A stretch of DNA of 64,000 nucleotides from Scardovia wiggsiae (GCF_051045985.1 NZ_CP157350.1:496001-560000); one strand, 5' to 3'. Shown: positions 34,991 to 43,840, counted from the stretch's first letter. Notes: a model not told the origin generated them from the letters alone. Translations and numbers: made by a program.

Positions 34991-36010
34991 ATGGCACTGA
35001 TCTCATTAAAGCATGTCAGCAAAATATACCCCCGCGCTTCGCGGCCAGCGCTGGATGATATCAGCCTCACTATCAGCAGGGGTGAATTCGTTTTCCTTGT
35101 GGGGGCATCCGGCGCGGGCAAGAGCACGCTTCTCAGCCTTCTCCTGCGTGAGGAGGAAGCTACTGACGGCGATATCCGTGTTGCAGGCAATGACCTCCGG
35201 CGCATGCCTGACCGCCATGTCCCGCGGTACCGCCGTACAATCGGTTTTGTCTTCCAGGACTATAAACTCCTGCCGAACAGGACAGTTTACCAGAATGTGG
35301 CATTTGCCCTTGAAGTGATTGGTACCAAACGTTCCACTATCAGGACCCTTGTCCCTCAGGTGCTGGAAGCTGTTGGGCTGAAGGGCAAGGAAGACAGGCT
35401 TCCGCATGAGCTTTCTGGCGGGGAAGTCCAGCGTGTGGCTATTGCGCGCGCATACGTGAACCATCCCCAGATCATCCTTGCAGATGAGCCTACAGGCAAT
35501 CTTGACCCTACGACTTCAGTGGGGATCATGGAGGTCCTTGATGCTATCAACCGTACCGGGACAACAGTTGTTATGGCTACGCACAATGAAGAGATCGTCA
35601 ATTCCATGAGGCGGCGTGTAGTTGAACTCCATACAGGGGAGATCGTGCGTGATGAACGCAAAGGAGGGTATGATTCCTCCGTTTATTTCCCCGACAAGGA
35701 AACTGAAGCACAGGCATCTTCAGGGCAGAACAGTGAAGGCAGGGATGATAAGCCTGCCGGCAGTACGGATCGGGCAGCAGATAAGGGGTACAAGGAAGGA
35801 AGTGTCCCGGCCGGCGATGAGGCTGAGGACGGCGGCCTGAAACGGCTTGCCAATAGTGTGCATTCCGGCCGTACCGGACGGTATGCCGATACTTTCCAGT
35901 CTGCAGAAGATACGCTGACATGGGGCAAAGGCCTGCTGCCTGAAAACAGCGGCAGCCCGGACCAGCCTGACAATCCGGGACATGATACGCACGAGGAAGG
36001 CGGCAACTGA
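34991..36010 (+). CDS. ftsE: Cell division ATPase FtsE with long C-terminal extension
   Basis: ABC ATPase of the FtsEX complex, which transmits divisome signals across the membrane to peptidoglycan hydrolases. Residues 1-225 are a standard FtsE: Walker A GASGAGKS near 37, VFQDYKLLPNRTVYQNVAF (Q-loop), LSGGEVQRVAIARA and ILADEPTGNLDP, ending in MATHNEEIVNSMRRRVVELHTGEIVRDE. The remaining 110 residues are hydrophilic, rich in Gly/Asp/Ser/Glu with no membrane segment, while most FtsE proteins end near 230. The stop codon shares one base with the ftsX start, so the two are coupled. Confidence 0.95.
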   Translation: MALISLKHVSKIYPRASRPALDDISLTISRGEFVFLVGASGAGKSTLLSLLLREEEATDGDIRVAGNDLRRMPDRHVPRYRRTIGFVFQDYKLLPNRTVYQNVAFALEVIGTKRSTIRTLVPQVLEAVGLKGKEDRLPHELSGGEVQRVAIARAYVNHPQIILADEPTGNLDPTTSVGIMEVLDAINRTGTTVVMATHNEEIVNSMRRRVVELHTGEIVRDERKGGYDSSVYFPDKETEAQASSGQNSEGRDDKPAGSTDRAADKGYKEGSVPAGDEAEDGGLKRLANSVHSGRTGRYADTFQSAEDTLTWGKGLLPENSGSPDQPDNPGHDTHEEGGN

Positions 36011-36933
36011 TGCGTTTACGATTGATCCTTTCTGAAACATGGTCAAGCCTGAAGCATAACGGGATCATGGTAGTGTCGCTTATGCTTGTGACCTTTATCT
36101 CCTTCCTGTTCATCGGCGCTTCTGTGCTTACCCAGGTGCAGGTGCAGCAGGCGAAAAACGACTGGTATTCGCAGGTGGAAGTTGTCGTATGGCTGTGCCC
36201 CGACGGTTCAAGCCAGTCTGCGAACTGTTCTGCGGGGAAATCCCCTACTCAGGATCAGATAGTCGATATTGAGAATTCGATCTCCGATGATACGGATGGC
36301 GCTGTAGCACATATGTCTTTCGTCAGCAAAGAAGATTTTTATAAAAATACGTTCCTTAAAAGGTATCCGGGCGGCGTCTACAAGGGGAGGACCCTGACAG
36401 CCGGGGATATGCAGGACTCTATTCATCTCAAGCTGAAAGATCCTAATAAGTATAAGATCGTTTCCGAGGTCCTGGCTAATAAGAAGTATGTGGAAAGCGT
36501 CGAGGACCAGCGCGATGTTTTCGACCCGATCCTTCGGGTCATGAATAATGTGACTGTTGTTGTCATAGTCCTGGCTGCAGTTATGGTCCTTGTGGCGATC
36601 CTGCTTACCAGTACTACTATCAGGCTGTCCGCGGCTTCACGCAGGACCCAGACTGAGATTATGCGGCTTGTCGGGGCGTCGAACTGGACGATCCGCATGC
36701 CGTTCATACTTGAGGGGATAATCGTTACCCTTATTGGGGTAGCCCTGTCATGCGCTGCCCTCGGGGTGATCGTCAAAGTGTTCATCACAGACTGGGCTGC
36801 GCAGAATGTGGCATGGATGACGATGGTCAATATCAATACGGTGCTTATGATGTCGCCGTTCCTCATCGCCGGTGCGGTGCTCCTGTCGATTATTGCCTCA
36901 TCTGTTTCCCTCCGCAGGTATCTGAAGGTATAG
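36010..36933 (+). CDS. ftsX: Cell division protein FtsX
   Basis: Integral membrane partner of FtsE, 307 residues. Topology is typical: a short cytosolic N-terminus, a helix near 20-40, an extracellular loop of about 125 residues (45-170), and three further helices at about 178-200, 230-255 and 275-298. The extracellular loop normally binds the hydrolase or its activator; it carries an extra CPDGSSQSANCSAGKSP segment with two Cys that may form a disulphide. FtsX in this organism probably activates the coiled-coil CHAP protein encoded next. Confidence 0.95.
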   Translation: MRLRLILSETWSSLKHNGIMVVSLMLVTFISFLFIGASVLTQVQVQQAKNDWYSQVEVVVWLCPDGSSQSANCSAGKSPTQDQIVDIENSISDDTDGAVAHMSFVSKEDFYKNTFLKRYPGGVYKGRTLTAGDMQDSIHLKLKDPNKYKIVSEVLANKKYVESVEDQRDVFDPILRVMNNVTVVVIVLAAVMVLVAILLTSTTIRLSAASRRTQTEIMRLVGASNWTIRMPFILEGIIVTLIGVALSCAALGVIVKVFITDWAAQNVAWMTMVNINTVLMMSPFLIAGAVLLSIIASSVSLRRYLKV

Positions 36934-36942
36934 GTGCATATG

Positions 36943-36958
36943 AACGCATATATGCGTT
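36943..36958. promoter_or_regulatory. 16-bp perfect palindrome between ftsX and the CHAP gene
   Basis: AACGCATATATGCGTT is a perfect self-complementary sequence. No T-run follows, so a terminator is unlikely. A second short element, TATACGGTATAG, follows at 36989-37000. Both lie in the 145-bp promoter region of the hydrolase gene. Confidence 0.45.
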
Positions 36959-37078
36959 GAGCTGAAAACATTGGAAAATAAGGTATTATATACGGTATAG
37001 GCTCGGATATGCAGAATAAGTCACCTGTATTTTTGCTATTGCACGGCTATATCGCTTAGGATAGATAAGCAGGTTCGT

Positions 37079-38581
37079 ATGGATAAACAGGCAAAAGCTA
37101 TTGCTGTGAAGGATGGAAGGACTGGTATGACGACTATATGGAGCAGGGTATCCCGGTTACGGCCGGCTGTGGGGCTGGCTGTATCCGCCGTACTTATCAG
37201 CGGTATGGCTGCGGCATCGCTGGCAGGGGCAGGTGCTCCGCGCGCCTATGCCGACCCGTATAAAGATCTGACTGCGGCCCAGACGAGCCAGGCAAATGTC
37301 AGGAAAAAACTTGCCGGGGTCAACTCAGACCTCCAGCAGACTGTGCTGCAGCTTAATGACCTGGTGAACAATCAGATACCTGCTGCGGAAGATGCATCAA
37401 ATTCAGCACAGGATACGGCTTCAAAGGCGCAGCAGACAGCCCAGGAAGCTGCCCAGCGCCTGGCCGCAGCTAAAAATGACAGGGCCGCCCTTGAAGAACG
37501 TATCCGCCAGACCGGCATAGACTATGATGATTCAAAAGCTGCGGTTGCCCAGTCAGCGCGGGAAAGCTTCCACAGTTCCGCTTCCGGCCAGATCATGAAT
37601 GTAGTGACCAAATCGAAAAGTGCGGACAGCTTTATTGAAAACATGCAGACAAATTCAGCTGTGGCACGTGTGGAAGCCAATGAGGCAGACGATGCCGCAC
37701 ATACCCTGAGTGCGTCGCTGAACCGGCGCCAGCGACTTGAGGCTATAGAACAGCGTGTTTTCTCTCTGAAACAGCAGGCTGATTCTGCGTCGGCAGCTGC
37801 ACAGTCTGCGGCTGACCAGGCGCAGCAGAAGGCAGCAGGCCTTGCACGGCTGCAGGAACAGTCCCAGCAGAAGCAGGCTGAGCTTACTGCGATGCAGAGC
37901 CAGCTTACTACGCAGGAAGCCAGGGAAGCTGTGGCTGTGCTCCAGGCCCAGCAGGCAGTTGAGCAGTATAACAGGCAGCTTGCTGCGCAAAGGGCTGCCG
38001 AGCAGGCCCGGGCTGCACAGCTGGCTGCCCAGCAGTATAACGCCGAAGCGGCCAGAAGGGCAGCTGCGCAAAGGAATACATCAGGATCATCTTCCCAAGG
38101 CAGGGATACAGCCCCGGCAGTGATCCCGGCACCGGCGAACCCAGGTGCTACCGCACGGGGTATGAATTATTCCGTGCCGGGTAACTGCTCTGCAACTGCC
38201 ACCACATGTTACGGCCATGCCACCGGGCGCACGTCTGTTCTGGGCGGGGCCTATCCGTGGAGCCAGTGCACATGGTGGGCGTATATACGCCGTACTCAGC
38301 TTGCGCTGCCGGTAGGGTCGTATCTTGGCAACGGCGGGGAATGGGCATCTAAGGCTGCGGCTTTAGGATATTATGTGAATAATACCCCGCACGTGGGTGC
38401 GGCAGTATCCTTCCTTCCCGGGCAGGTGGGCTCATCGCCGGTTTACGGGCATGTGGCTGTTGTCGAACGTGTGAATGCGAACGGGACGATCCTTATTTCC
38501 GAATGCGGAGCCAAGAACCATGGAAGGATATTAACCCGCATACTGGGAAATGCAGGTTCCTATCGCTATATCCATTACTAG
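37079..38581 (+). CDS. Secreted coiled-coil CHAP-domain peptidoglycan hydrolase (PcsB-like)
   Basis: Exported protein of 500 residues. A signal peptide with a hydrophobic core (about residues 28-50) ends near AYA-DP at 58-60. Residues 65-340 are a Gln/Ala-rich coiled coil with the NQIPAAEDASNSAQDTASKAQ heptad pattern, then a Pro/Ala linker. A C-terminal CHAP domain (about 375-500) has the catalytic Cys397 in WSQCTWWAY and His458 in YGHVAVVE. This architecture and the position behind ftsEX match PcsB of streptococci, which FtsEX activates to split the septum; that role is inferred. An alternative start, ATG 37127, has a better AAGGA site and would shorten the N-region by 16 residues. Confidence 0.92.
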   Translation: MDKQAKAIAVKDGRTGMTTIWSRVSRLRPAVGLAVSAVLISGMAAASLAGAGAPRAYADPYKDLTAAQTSQANVRKKLAGVNSDLQQTVLQLNDLVNNQIPAAEDASNSAQDTASKAQQTAQEAAQRLAAAKNDRAALEERIRQTGIDYDDSKAAVAQSARESFHSSASGQIMNVVTKSKSADSFIENMQTNSAVARVEANEADDAAHTLSASLNRRQRLEAIEQRVFSLKQQADSASAAAQSAADQAQQKAAGLARLQEQSQQKQAELTAMQSQLTTQEAREAVAVLQAQQAVEQYNRQLAAQRAAEQARAAQLAAQQYNAEAARRAAAQRNTSGSSSQGRDTAPAVIPAPANPGATARGMNYSVPGNCSATATTCYGHATGRTSVLGGAYPWSQCTWWAYIRRTQLALPVGSYLGNGGEWASKAAALGYYVNNTPHVGAAVSFLPGQVGSSPVYGHVAVVERVNANGTILISECGAKNHGRILTRILGNAGSYRYIHY

Positions 38582-38683
38582 GCCTGTGCGCAGGCTCGAG
38601 GCATCCCGGGGTACCGGCAGGCGCGGCAGGCAGCAGCCATATGATTCATATCAGTATTTCTCTATAAAACAGGGGGTATCGGT

Positions 38684-39169
38684 ATGCCGAAGAATAACAG
38701 TGCCGGCACACAGACAATAGCAGTGAACAGGCGCGCCCGACATGATTACACTATTGACAGCACGGTTGAGGCCGGGCTTGTCCTGCAGGGGACCGAGGTA
38801 AAAAGCCTGCGCGAAGGCAGGGCATCATTGACCCAGTCTTTTGTCAGCATTGACCCGCATCATGAGATGTGGCTTGAGGGAGCGAATATCCCTGAATACC
38901 TTAATGGCACATGGACGAACCATGCCCCGAAACGCAAACGCAAACTGCTTCTCCACGCTGACCAGATCATGCGTTTTGAACGCGGCGTTGAGGCCAAAGG
39001 GTATACAATTGTGCCGCTGTCATTGTACTTTAAGGACGGCAGGGCAAAAGTCGAGATCGCGCTTGCAAAAGGCAAACGCGAGTATGATAAACGCCAGGCC
39101 CTGCGCGAGCAGCAGGACAAGCGCGATGCCCAGCGGCAGATGCGTCTGCATAATCTAGGGGCTGCCTGA
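38684..39169 (+). CDS. smpB: SsrA-binding protein SmpB
   Basis: Partner of tmRNA in rescue of stalled ribosomes. At 161 residues it is normal. Motifs are NRRARHDYTIDSTVEAGLVLQGTEVKSLREG, the LLLHADQI segment, GYTIVPLSLYFKDGRAKVEIALAKGKREYDKR and a basic C-terminal helix. AGGGGGTATCGGT precedes the ATG, a good site. It closes the prfB-ftsE-ftsX-hydrolase-smpB block. The tmRNA gene itself was not seen nearby. Confidence 0.96.
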   Translation: MPKNNSAGTQTIAVNRRARHDYTIDSTVEAGLVLQGTEVKSLREGRASLTQSFVSIDPHHEMWLEGANIPEYLNGTWTNHAPKRKRKLLLHADQIMRFERGVEAKGYTIVPLSLYFKDGRAKVEIALAKGKREYDKRQALREQQDKRDAQRQMRLHNLGAA

Positions 39170-39297
39170 ACATTTTACGTGCTGTGGCTTTTCTCACGTT
39201 TGTGGAATACCGCATGCTGCCTGCTGTATTGTTGATAGAGGCATAATTTATGTGCCAGAGGTATACAGCATGTAACTGAACGATCGAGGAGGCCATA

Positions 39298-39870
39298 GTG
39301 GCAAAAGAAATTACTGTACTTGTAGGAAGCCTTCGCAGAGGCTCGATTGCCCGTAAGATTGCCAGGGCAGTTATCCCCATGTTCCCTGAAGGGTATAACA
39401 CGCGGATAGCAGAGATTGGCAATCTGCCTCTGTATAACGCAGATTATGATAATCCTGAAGAGGATTATGCCCCCCTCCCGCAGAGCTATACTGATTTCCG
39501 CAATACTATCAAGGCCAGTGATGGCGTACTCTTTGTGACTGCTGAGAATAACCGTCTCGTCCCTGCAGTAATGAAGAATGCTATCGATGTGGCTTCCAAG
39601 CCTAACGGCGATGTAGCGTGGAAAGGCCTGCCTGCAGGGATAATCAGCCATTCTGTAGGCGCGATGGGCGGTTACAGCTCACAGAAGTCCCTGCGCCTGG
39701 CATTATCATATTTTGATATGCCGCTGATGGGGCAGCCTGAGGTGTTCCTGGGCAAGTCGGCAGATATGGTCAACGGCAGCGGGGAATTCGCCAGTGAATC
39801 TACCCGCAATTTTGTCAAAGGCTATATCGACGGTTTCGTCAGGCTTGTAGAACAGAATCCCCGGCATTAG
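39298..39870 (+). CDS. NADPH-dependent FMN reductase family protein
   Basis: Flavodoxin-fold protein of 190 residues, GTG start behind GAGGAGG. The family signature is complete: ITVLVGSLRRGSIARKIARA (phosphate loop), LPLYNADY, FVTAENNRLVPAVMKNAIDVAS and IISHSVGAMGGYSSQKSLR. Relatives include ChrR and azoreductase-like quinone reductases that use FMN and NAD(P)H for two-electron reduction and protect against quinones or oxygen. The physiological electron acceptor is unknown. It stands alone between smpB and glmS. Confidence 0.88.
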   Translation: MAKEITVLVGSLRRGSIARKIARAVIPMFPEGYNTRIAEIGNLPLYNADYDNPEEDYAPLPQSYTDFRNTIKASDGVLFVTAENNRLVPAVMKNAIDVASKPNGDVAWKGLPAGIISHSVGAMGGYSSQKSLRLALSYFDMPLMGQPEVFLGKSADMVNGSGEFASESTRNFVKGYIDGFVRLVEQNPRH

Positions 39871-40061
39871 GTGCGGGGCATGTGGTGCAGGGGCTGTTCG
39901 GCCGGGCTGGTATTGGAGTCGGGCAGGCCTGGCGCAGAATCTGTCCTGCACGTCTGCAGCGGTGTTATGCCGCAGGGTACCGTATAAGGCGCTCTGCGGT
40001 TTTTGTGTATATTCGGCGCGTATGAGGGCAGATAATACAGGGTTCCGTTAGAATTGGAACC

Positions 40062-41948
40062 ATGTGTGGAATTGTGGGATATGCCGGTAGAGGCATTGCA
40101 TGCGGGAAGCCGCTGGAAGTATGCTTGCAGGGCCTGAAGAGGCTGGAATACCGGGGGTATGATTCAGCGGGAGTAGCCCTGGCGGCCCCCGGTATGGGCA
40201 AAGTCGCTGTACGTAAAAAAGAAGGCAGGCTCAATAACCTTGTCGATGATATAGAGAGGCATCCTCTTCAGGATGCGACTGTTGGTATTGGGCATACGCG
40301 ATGGGCGACGAACGGCGTACCCAGCGATACGAATTCGCATCCCCATACCAGTGAAGACGGGCGTATTGCCCTTATCCACAATGGCATTATTGAAAATGCG
40401 CCCCAGCTTAAATTCGAGCTTCAGTCTGAGGGATACCATTTTGCGTCGAGTACAGATACCGAGGTGGCTGCAAAGCTTCTGGGCAAGATCCAGGACCAGA
40501 TCATCAGCGAGGAAGGCAAGCCGGACCTTTTCAAGGCTATGCGCCGCACAGCGCGTATGGTCACCGGCACCTTTACCCTTCTGGCGGTAGATGTGCGCCA
40601 GCCTGATATAGTAGTCGGCGCGCGCCATGATTCCCCTCTCGTCGTGGGGATCGGGGACGGGGAGAACTTCCTCGGGTCTGATGTTGCAGCTTTTGTTGCG
40701 TATACGAAGAAAGCCCTTGAACTTGGGCAGGACGAAGCCGTCATGATCAGCGCAGATGCTGTTACGGTCACTGATTTTGACGGTAATCCGGCGCAGCCGA
40801 GAGAATATACTGTTGACTGGGATATGTCGGCTTCTGAAAAAGGCGGCTGGGATTCCTTCATGGACAAGGAGATCCATGAGGAACCTGTGTCTGTACAGAA
40901 TACCCTTCTGGGGCGTTTCGATATGGAGAACAGCCTTGACCTTGATGAAGTCCATATCAGTGAAGATGTTTTCCGGTCTGTCGATAAAATAATCGTTGTA
41001 GCATGCGGTACGGCTTCTTACGCAGGCCTTGTGGCGAAATATGCCATTGAGCATTGGGTCCGCATACCGGTCGAAGTGGAGCTGGCCCATGAATTCCGGT
41101 ACAGGGACCCTATCCTGACCCCGCATACTTTAGTGGTAGCGATCTCACAGTCAGGGGAAACTATGGATACCCTGATGGCGCTGCGGCATGCAAGGGAACA
41201 GGGATCGCGCGTCCTCGCTATCTGCAACACGCAGGGTGCGACTATCCCGCGGGAATCAGACGCGGTGCTGTATACCCATGCAGGCCCGGAAATTGCTGTA
41301 GCTTCTACAAAAGCTTTTGTCGCCCAGATCACTGCAGCTTATCTGGTCGGGCTGTACCTGGCACAGATAAAAGGGACAATGTACCGGGACGAGATCCGCG
41401 AAGTGATCCGGTCCCTGAAGGATATGCCTGCAAAGATCCAGGAAATACTTGATACCCAGGCTGATGTTATTGAACAGGCTGCACGGAGGCTCGCCGGTGC
41501 ACGGTCTTTCCTTTTCCTGGGCCGCCATGTGGGATATCCTGTTGCACTTGAAGGCGCGCTTAAGCTGAAAGAGATCGCCTATACGTTTACCGAGGGTTTC
41601 GCCGCCGGCGAGCTCAAGCACGGGCCGATCGCCCTGGTGGAAGAAGGCGAGCCGATAGTCGTTATCGTGCCGCCTGCACGCGGGCGCAATATCCTCCACT
41701 CAAAGGTCATTTCATCTATCCAGGAAGTGCGTGCCCGCGGGGCCTACTGCATTGCAGTCGCGGAGGAAGGCGATGATGATGTCAGGGATTATGCTGATGT
41801 AGTGTTCTGGCGTCCGCAGTGCCCGACGCTGATGAGCCCGCTGGTGGACGTAGTGCCTTTGCAGCTGTTCGCAATGGATATGGCAAAACTGAAAGGCTAC
41901 GATGTTGATAAGCCCAGGAATCTGGCCAAATCGGTGACCGTAGAATAG
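40062..41948 (+). CDS. glmS: Glutamine-fructose-6-phosphate aminotransferase (isomerising)
   Basis: Cytosolic enzyme of 628 residues making glucosamine-6-phosphate, the entry to peptidoglycan amino sugars. Cys2 of MCGIVGYAG is the glutaminase nucleophile. GIGHTRWATNG, HPH and HNGIIEN follow in the N-terminal Ntn domain. Two SIS domains start near residues 310 (VACGTASYAG) and 480 (FLFLGRHVGYPVALEGALKLKE). The C-terminus DKPRNLAKSVTVE is normal. No glmS ribozyme or other leader structure was recognised in the 191-bp upstream gap. nnrD follows 24 bp later, so the two are probably in one operon. Confidence 0.97.
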   Translation: MCGIVGYAGRGIACGKPLEVCLQGLKRLEYRGYDSAGVALAAPGMGKVAVRKKEGRLNNLVDDIERHPLQDATVGIGHTRWATNGVPSDTNSHPHTSEDGRIALIHNGIIENAPQLKFELQSEGYHFASSTDTEVAAKLLGKIQDQIISEEGKPDLFKAMRRTARMVTGTFTLLAVDVRQPDIVVGARHDSPLVVGIGDGENFLGSDVAAFVAYTKKALELGQDEAVMISADAVTVTDFDGNPAQPREYTVDWDMSASEKGGWDSFMDKEIHEEPVSVQNTLLGRFDMENSLDLDEVHISEDVFRSVDKIIVVACGTASYAGLVAKYAIEHWVRIPVEVELAHEFRYRDPILTPHTLVVAISQSGETMDTLMALRHAREQGSRVLAICNTQGATIPRESDAVLYTHAGPEIAVASTKAFVAQITAAYLVGLYLAQIKGTMYRDEIREVIRSLKDMPAKIQEILDTQADVIEQAARRLAGARSFLFLGRHVGYPVALEGALKLKEIAYTFTEGFAAGELKHGPIALVEEGEPIVVIVPPARGRNILHSKVISSIQEVRARGAYCIAVAEEGDDDVRDYADVVFWRPQCPTLMSPLVDVVPLQLFAMDMAKLKGYDVDKPRNLAKSVTVE

Positions 41949-41972
41949 CTGTGTCCCCGGCAAGGAGAGGTT

Positions 41973-43007
41973 ATGCTGAGATCTGTAACGTTAGCGGATA
42001 TAAGCGGTGCGGTTGCTTACCCCGGGCCCGGAGATTCCAAATACACACGCGGGGTAGTAGGGCTTATCACCGGCTCGGATAAATATCCCGGGGCTGCTGT
42101 GCTTGGCGTCACTGCAGCGGCAAAGGCTGGCGCCGGATATATCCGGTATATGGGTACGGAATATACGCAGCAGCTAGTTCTCCAGTCAAGGCCTGAGCCG
42201 GTTATGGGGATCGGCCCCGGGTCGCATATCGATGCATGGGTCATAGGCTCCGGTATGGCAGATACCGGCAGCGCATCTGTAGGGGAAGCCAGGCATGAAG
42301 CGGCGGAAGCTGTGTTTGATGCCTGTGCCGGGTCGGGAGGCAGCGGTGCAGGCACCAGCGGATACTGTGTTGTTGATGCGGGCGCTTTGCCCTATTTCAC
42401 ACAGGCAGCGGTACGCTATGCTGTTCCCGGTACCGGCAGTGTGCGGAACGCTGTTGTTACGCCTCATGCGGGGGAGGCTGTTTCGATGCTGGGAATATGC
42501 GGTTATGATGTGGACCGGACAGAAGTGGAAGGTGATCCTGAAAAATATGCGGTACTGCTTGCACAAAAGCTTGCATGCGGTGTTGTGCTGAAGGGGTCCC
42601 CCACGGTCATCTGCAGCCCAGATGCGCCTTATCCCGTCTGCCTCAATTCAACACACTGGCTTGCAACTGCGGGCACAGGGGATGTGCTGGCCGGGATTAT
42701 GGGAACCCTTCTCGCTCAGAACAGTGAGGCTATAAATAGAGGCGGGAAGGATATTCAGACTGTCGCTGCTGCTGCCGTATTCATCCATAGCCTTGCCGCC
42801 GGCCTTGCCTCAGAGGATGGCCTGAGCGTGGAAAGGCTTTTTGCCGAAGATATGCAGGGAATACAGGATGGTATCAGGCAGGATACACAGGGCAGGAAAA
42901 GCGGGCAGAGCGCCCGTGAGGGGCATCCTATCACCGCAACGGATGTATGCGCACAAATACCTTCTGCTGTCGGCCTGGTGCTCTCCCGGAAACAGGGCAG
43001 GGGATGA
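41973..43007 (+). CDS. nnrD: ADP-dependent NAD(P)H-hydrate dehydratase
   Basis: Repair enzyme of the ribokinase-like YjeF C-terminal family that dehydrates damaged S-NAD(P)HX using ADP. The protein of 344 residues consists only of the dehydratase domain; the epimerase (YjeF N) domain is absent, as in some Gram-positive NnrD. Motifs are GLITGSDKYPGAAVLGVTAAAKAGAGYIRY, VVTPHAGEAV and WLATAGTGDVLAGIMGTLLAQ with the nucleotide-binding GTGD. A small Gly/Ser/Ala insertion (GSGGSGAGTSG) sits near residue 123 and the C-terminus has a Gly/Gln/Arg-rich extension. CAAGGAGAGG precedes the ATG. The stop overlaps the next gene by four bases. Confidence 0.93.
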   Translation: MLRSVTLADISGAVAYPGPGDSKYTRGVVGLITGSDKYPGAAVLGVTAAAKAGAGYIRYMGTEYTQQLVLQSRPEPVMGIGPGSHIDAWVIGSGMADTGSASVGEARHEAAEAVFDACAGSGGSGAGTSGYCVVDAGALPYFTQAAVRYAVPGTGSVRNAVVTPHAGEAVSMLGICGYDVDRTEVEGDPEKYAVLLAQKLACGVVLKGSPTVICSPDAPYPVCLNSTHWLATAGTGDVLAGIMGTLLAQNSEAINRGGKDIQTVAAAAVFIHSLAAGLASEDGLSVERLFAEDMQGIQDGIRQDTQGRKSGQSAREGHPITATDVCAQIPSAVGLVLSRKQGRG

Positions 43008-43840
43008 AACAGCACCGCTGGGTCACTGAAGAGCCGGATATCCCTTTTGACCTGCCTGTACTATATGAAAACAACGCCATTATCGTTGTGGATAAGCCCC
43101 ATTTCCTGCCGACAATGCCGCGGGGCATGTGGTACAGGTCAACGGCAGTCATGCGGCTCCGGAAACTCTACAATTGTGATGATATTATCTCGGCGCACAG
43201 GCTGGACAGGATGACTGCAGGGGTGATGGTATTCGTCCGCGACCCCAGGTACAGGCGTGCATATCAGATGCTTTTCCAGAACCATGAAGCAGATAAGGTA
43301 TACGAATGCCTTGCCCCGATGAAGCCTGCAGCGGTCCCAAGTTTTGGTACTTTGCGCCCCTGCTGTGGATCTCCCGGCTATCCTGCCCAACCTGGGCATG
43401 ATGTCTGCACTGGCTGTTCCAGGCGTTATACGCGTCACAGCCGGGCCTGCCCTTTCCCCCTTCTGCGCTGCTCGCGCATCGTTAAAGACCGCGGAACCCT
43501 GCAGGCATATGAGGTCCCGGGCGCTGTCAATGCACGCACGCTTATAACACTTAGTGCAAACCAGCCGGCTGAAGCCGTCCGCCGTGGTTTCCGTGCCTAT
43601 ACGCTGTACCCTTTTACCGGCAAAACGCATCAGCTTCGTGTGCATATGAACAGCATAGGCCTGCCAATCATGAATGATATGTGGTATCCGCAGGTGCGGG
43701 AGCAGGGATATGATGATTTCAGCCATCCGCTGCAGCTTGTAGCGCGGCAGCTCAGCTTTACCGATCCCGTTACCCATGAAATACGGGTTTTCAGATCACG
43801 GTACCCCCTTTCTGCCGACACGCTTTATATCCCGGAATAG
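43004..43840 (+). CDS. RluA-family pseudouridine synthase with Cys-rich insertion
   Basis: RNA-modifying enzyme of 278 residues; ATG 43004 overlaps the nnrD stop (ATGA). The catalytic Asp68 lies in HRLDRMTAGV. Flanking motifs are YENNAIIVVDKPHFLPTMP, YRRAYQMLFQNHEADKVYECLA, YPFTGKTHQLRVHMNSIGLPI and NDMWYP. The order places it with actinobacterial 23S rRNA or tRNA pseudouridine synthases; the modified position is unknown. Between about residues 112 and 150, ahead of the conserved SRIVKDRGTLQAYEVPG strand, sits a Cys-rich insertion with cysteines at 120, 121, 135, 138, 149 and 156, including a CTGC pair. It could bind zinc or be an unselected insertion. Confidence 0.88.
   Translation: MKQHRWVTEEPDIPFDLPVLYENNAIIVVDKPHFLPTMPRGMWYRSTAVMRLRKLYNCDDIISAHRLDRMTAGVMVFVRDPRYRRAYQMLFQNHEADKVYECLAPMKPAAVPSFGTLRPCCGSPGYPAQPGHDVCTGCSRRYTRHSRACPFPLLRCSRIVKDRGTLQAYEVPGAVNARTLITLSANQPAEAVRRGFRAYTLYPFTGKTHQLRVHMNSIGLPIMNDMWYPQVREQGYDDFSHPLQLVARQLSFTDPVTHEIRVFRSRYPLSADTLYIPE

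Noticed and set aside
39170..39297. tmRNA (ssrA) beside smpB
   Set aside because: The gap is only 128 bp, too short for tmRNA, and lacks a tRNA-Ala-like end.
39871..40061. glmS ribozyme upstream of glmS
   Set aside because: No core with the conserved pseudoknot or cleavage-site sequence could be recognised in the 191-bp gap.
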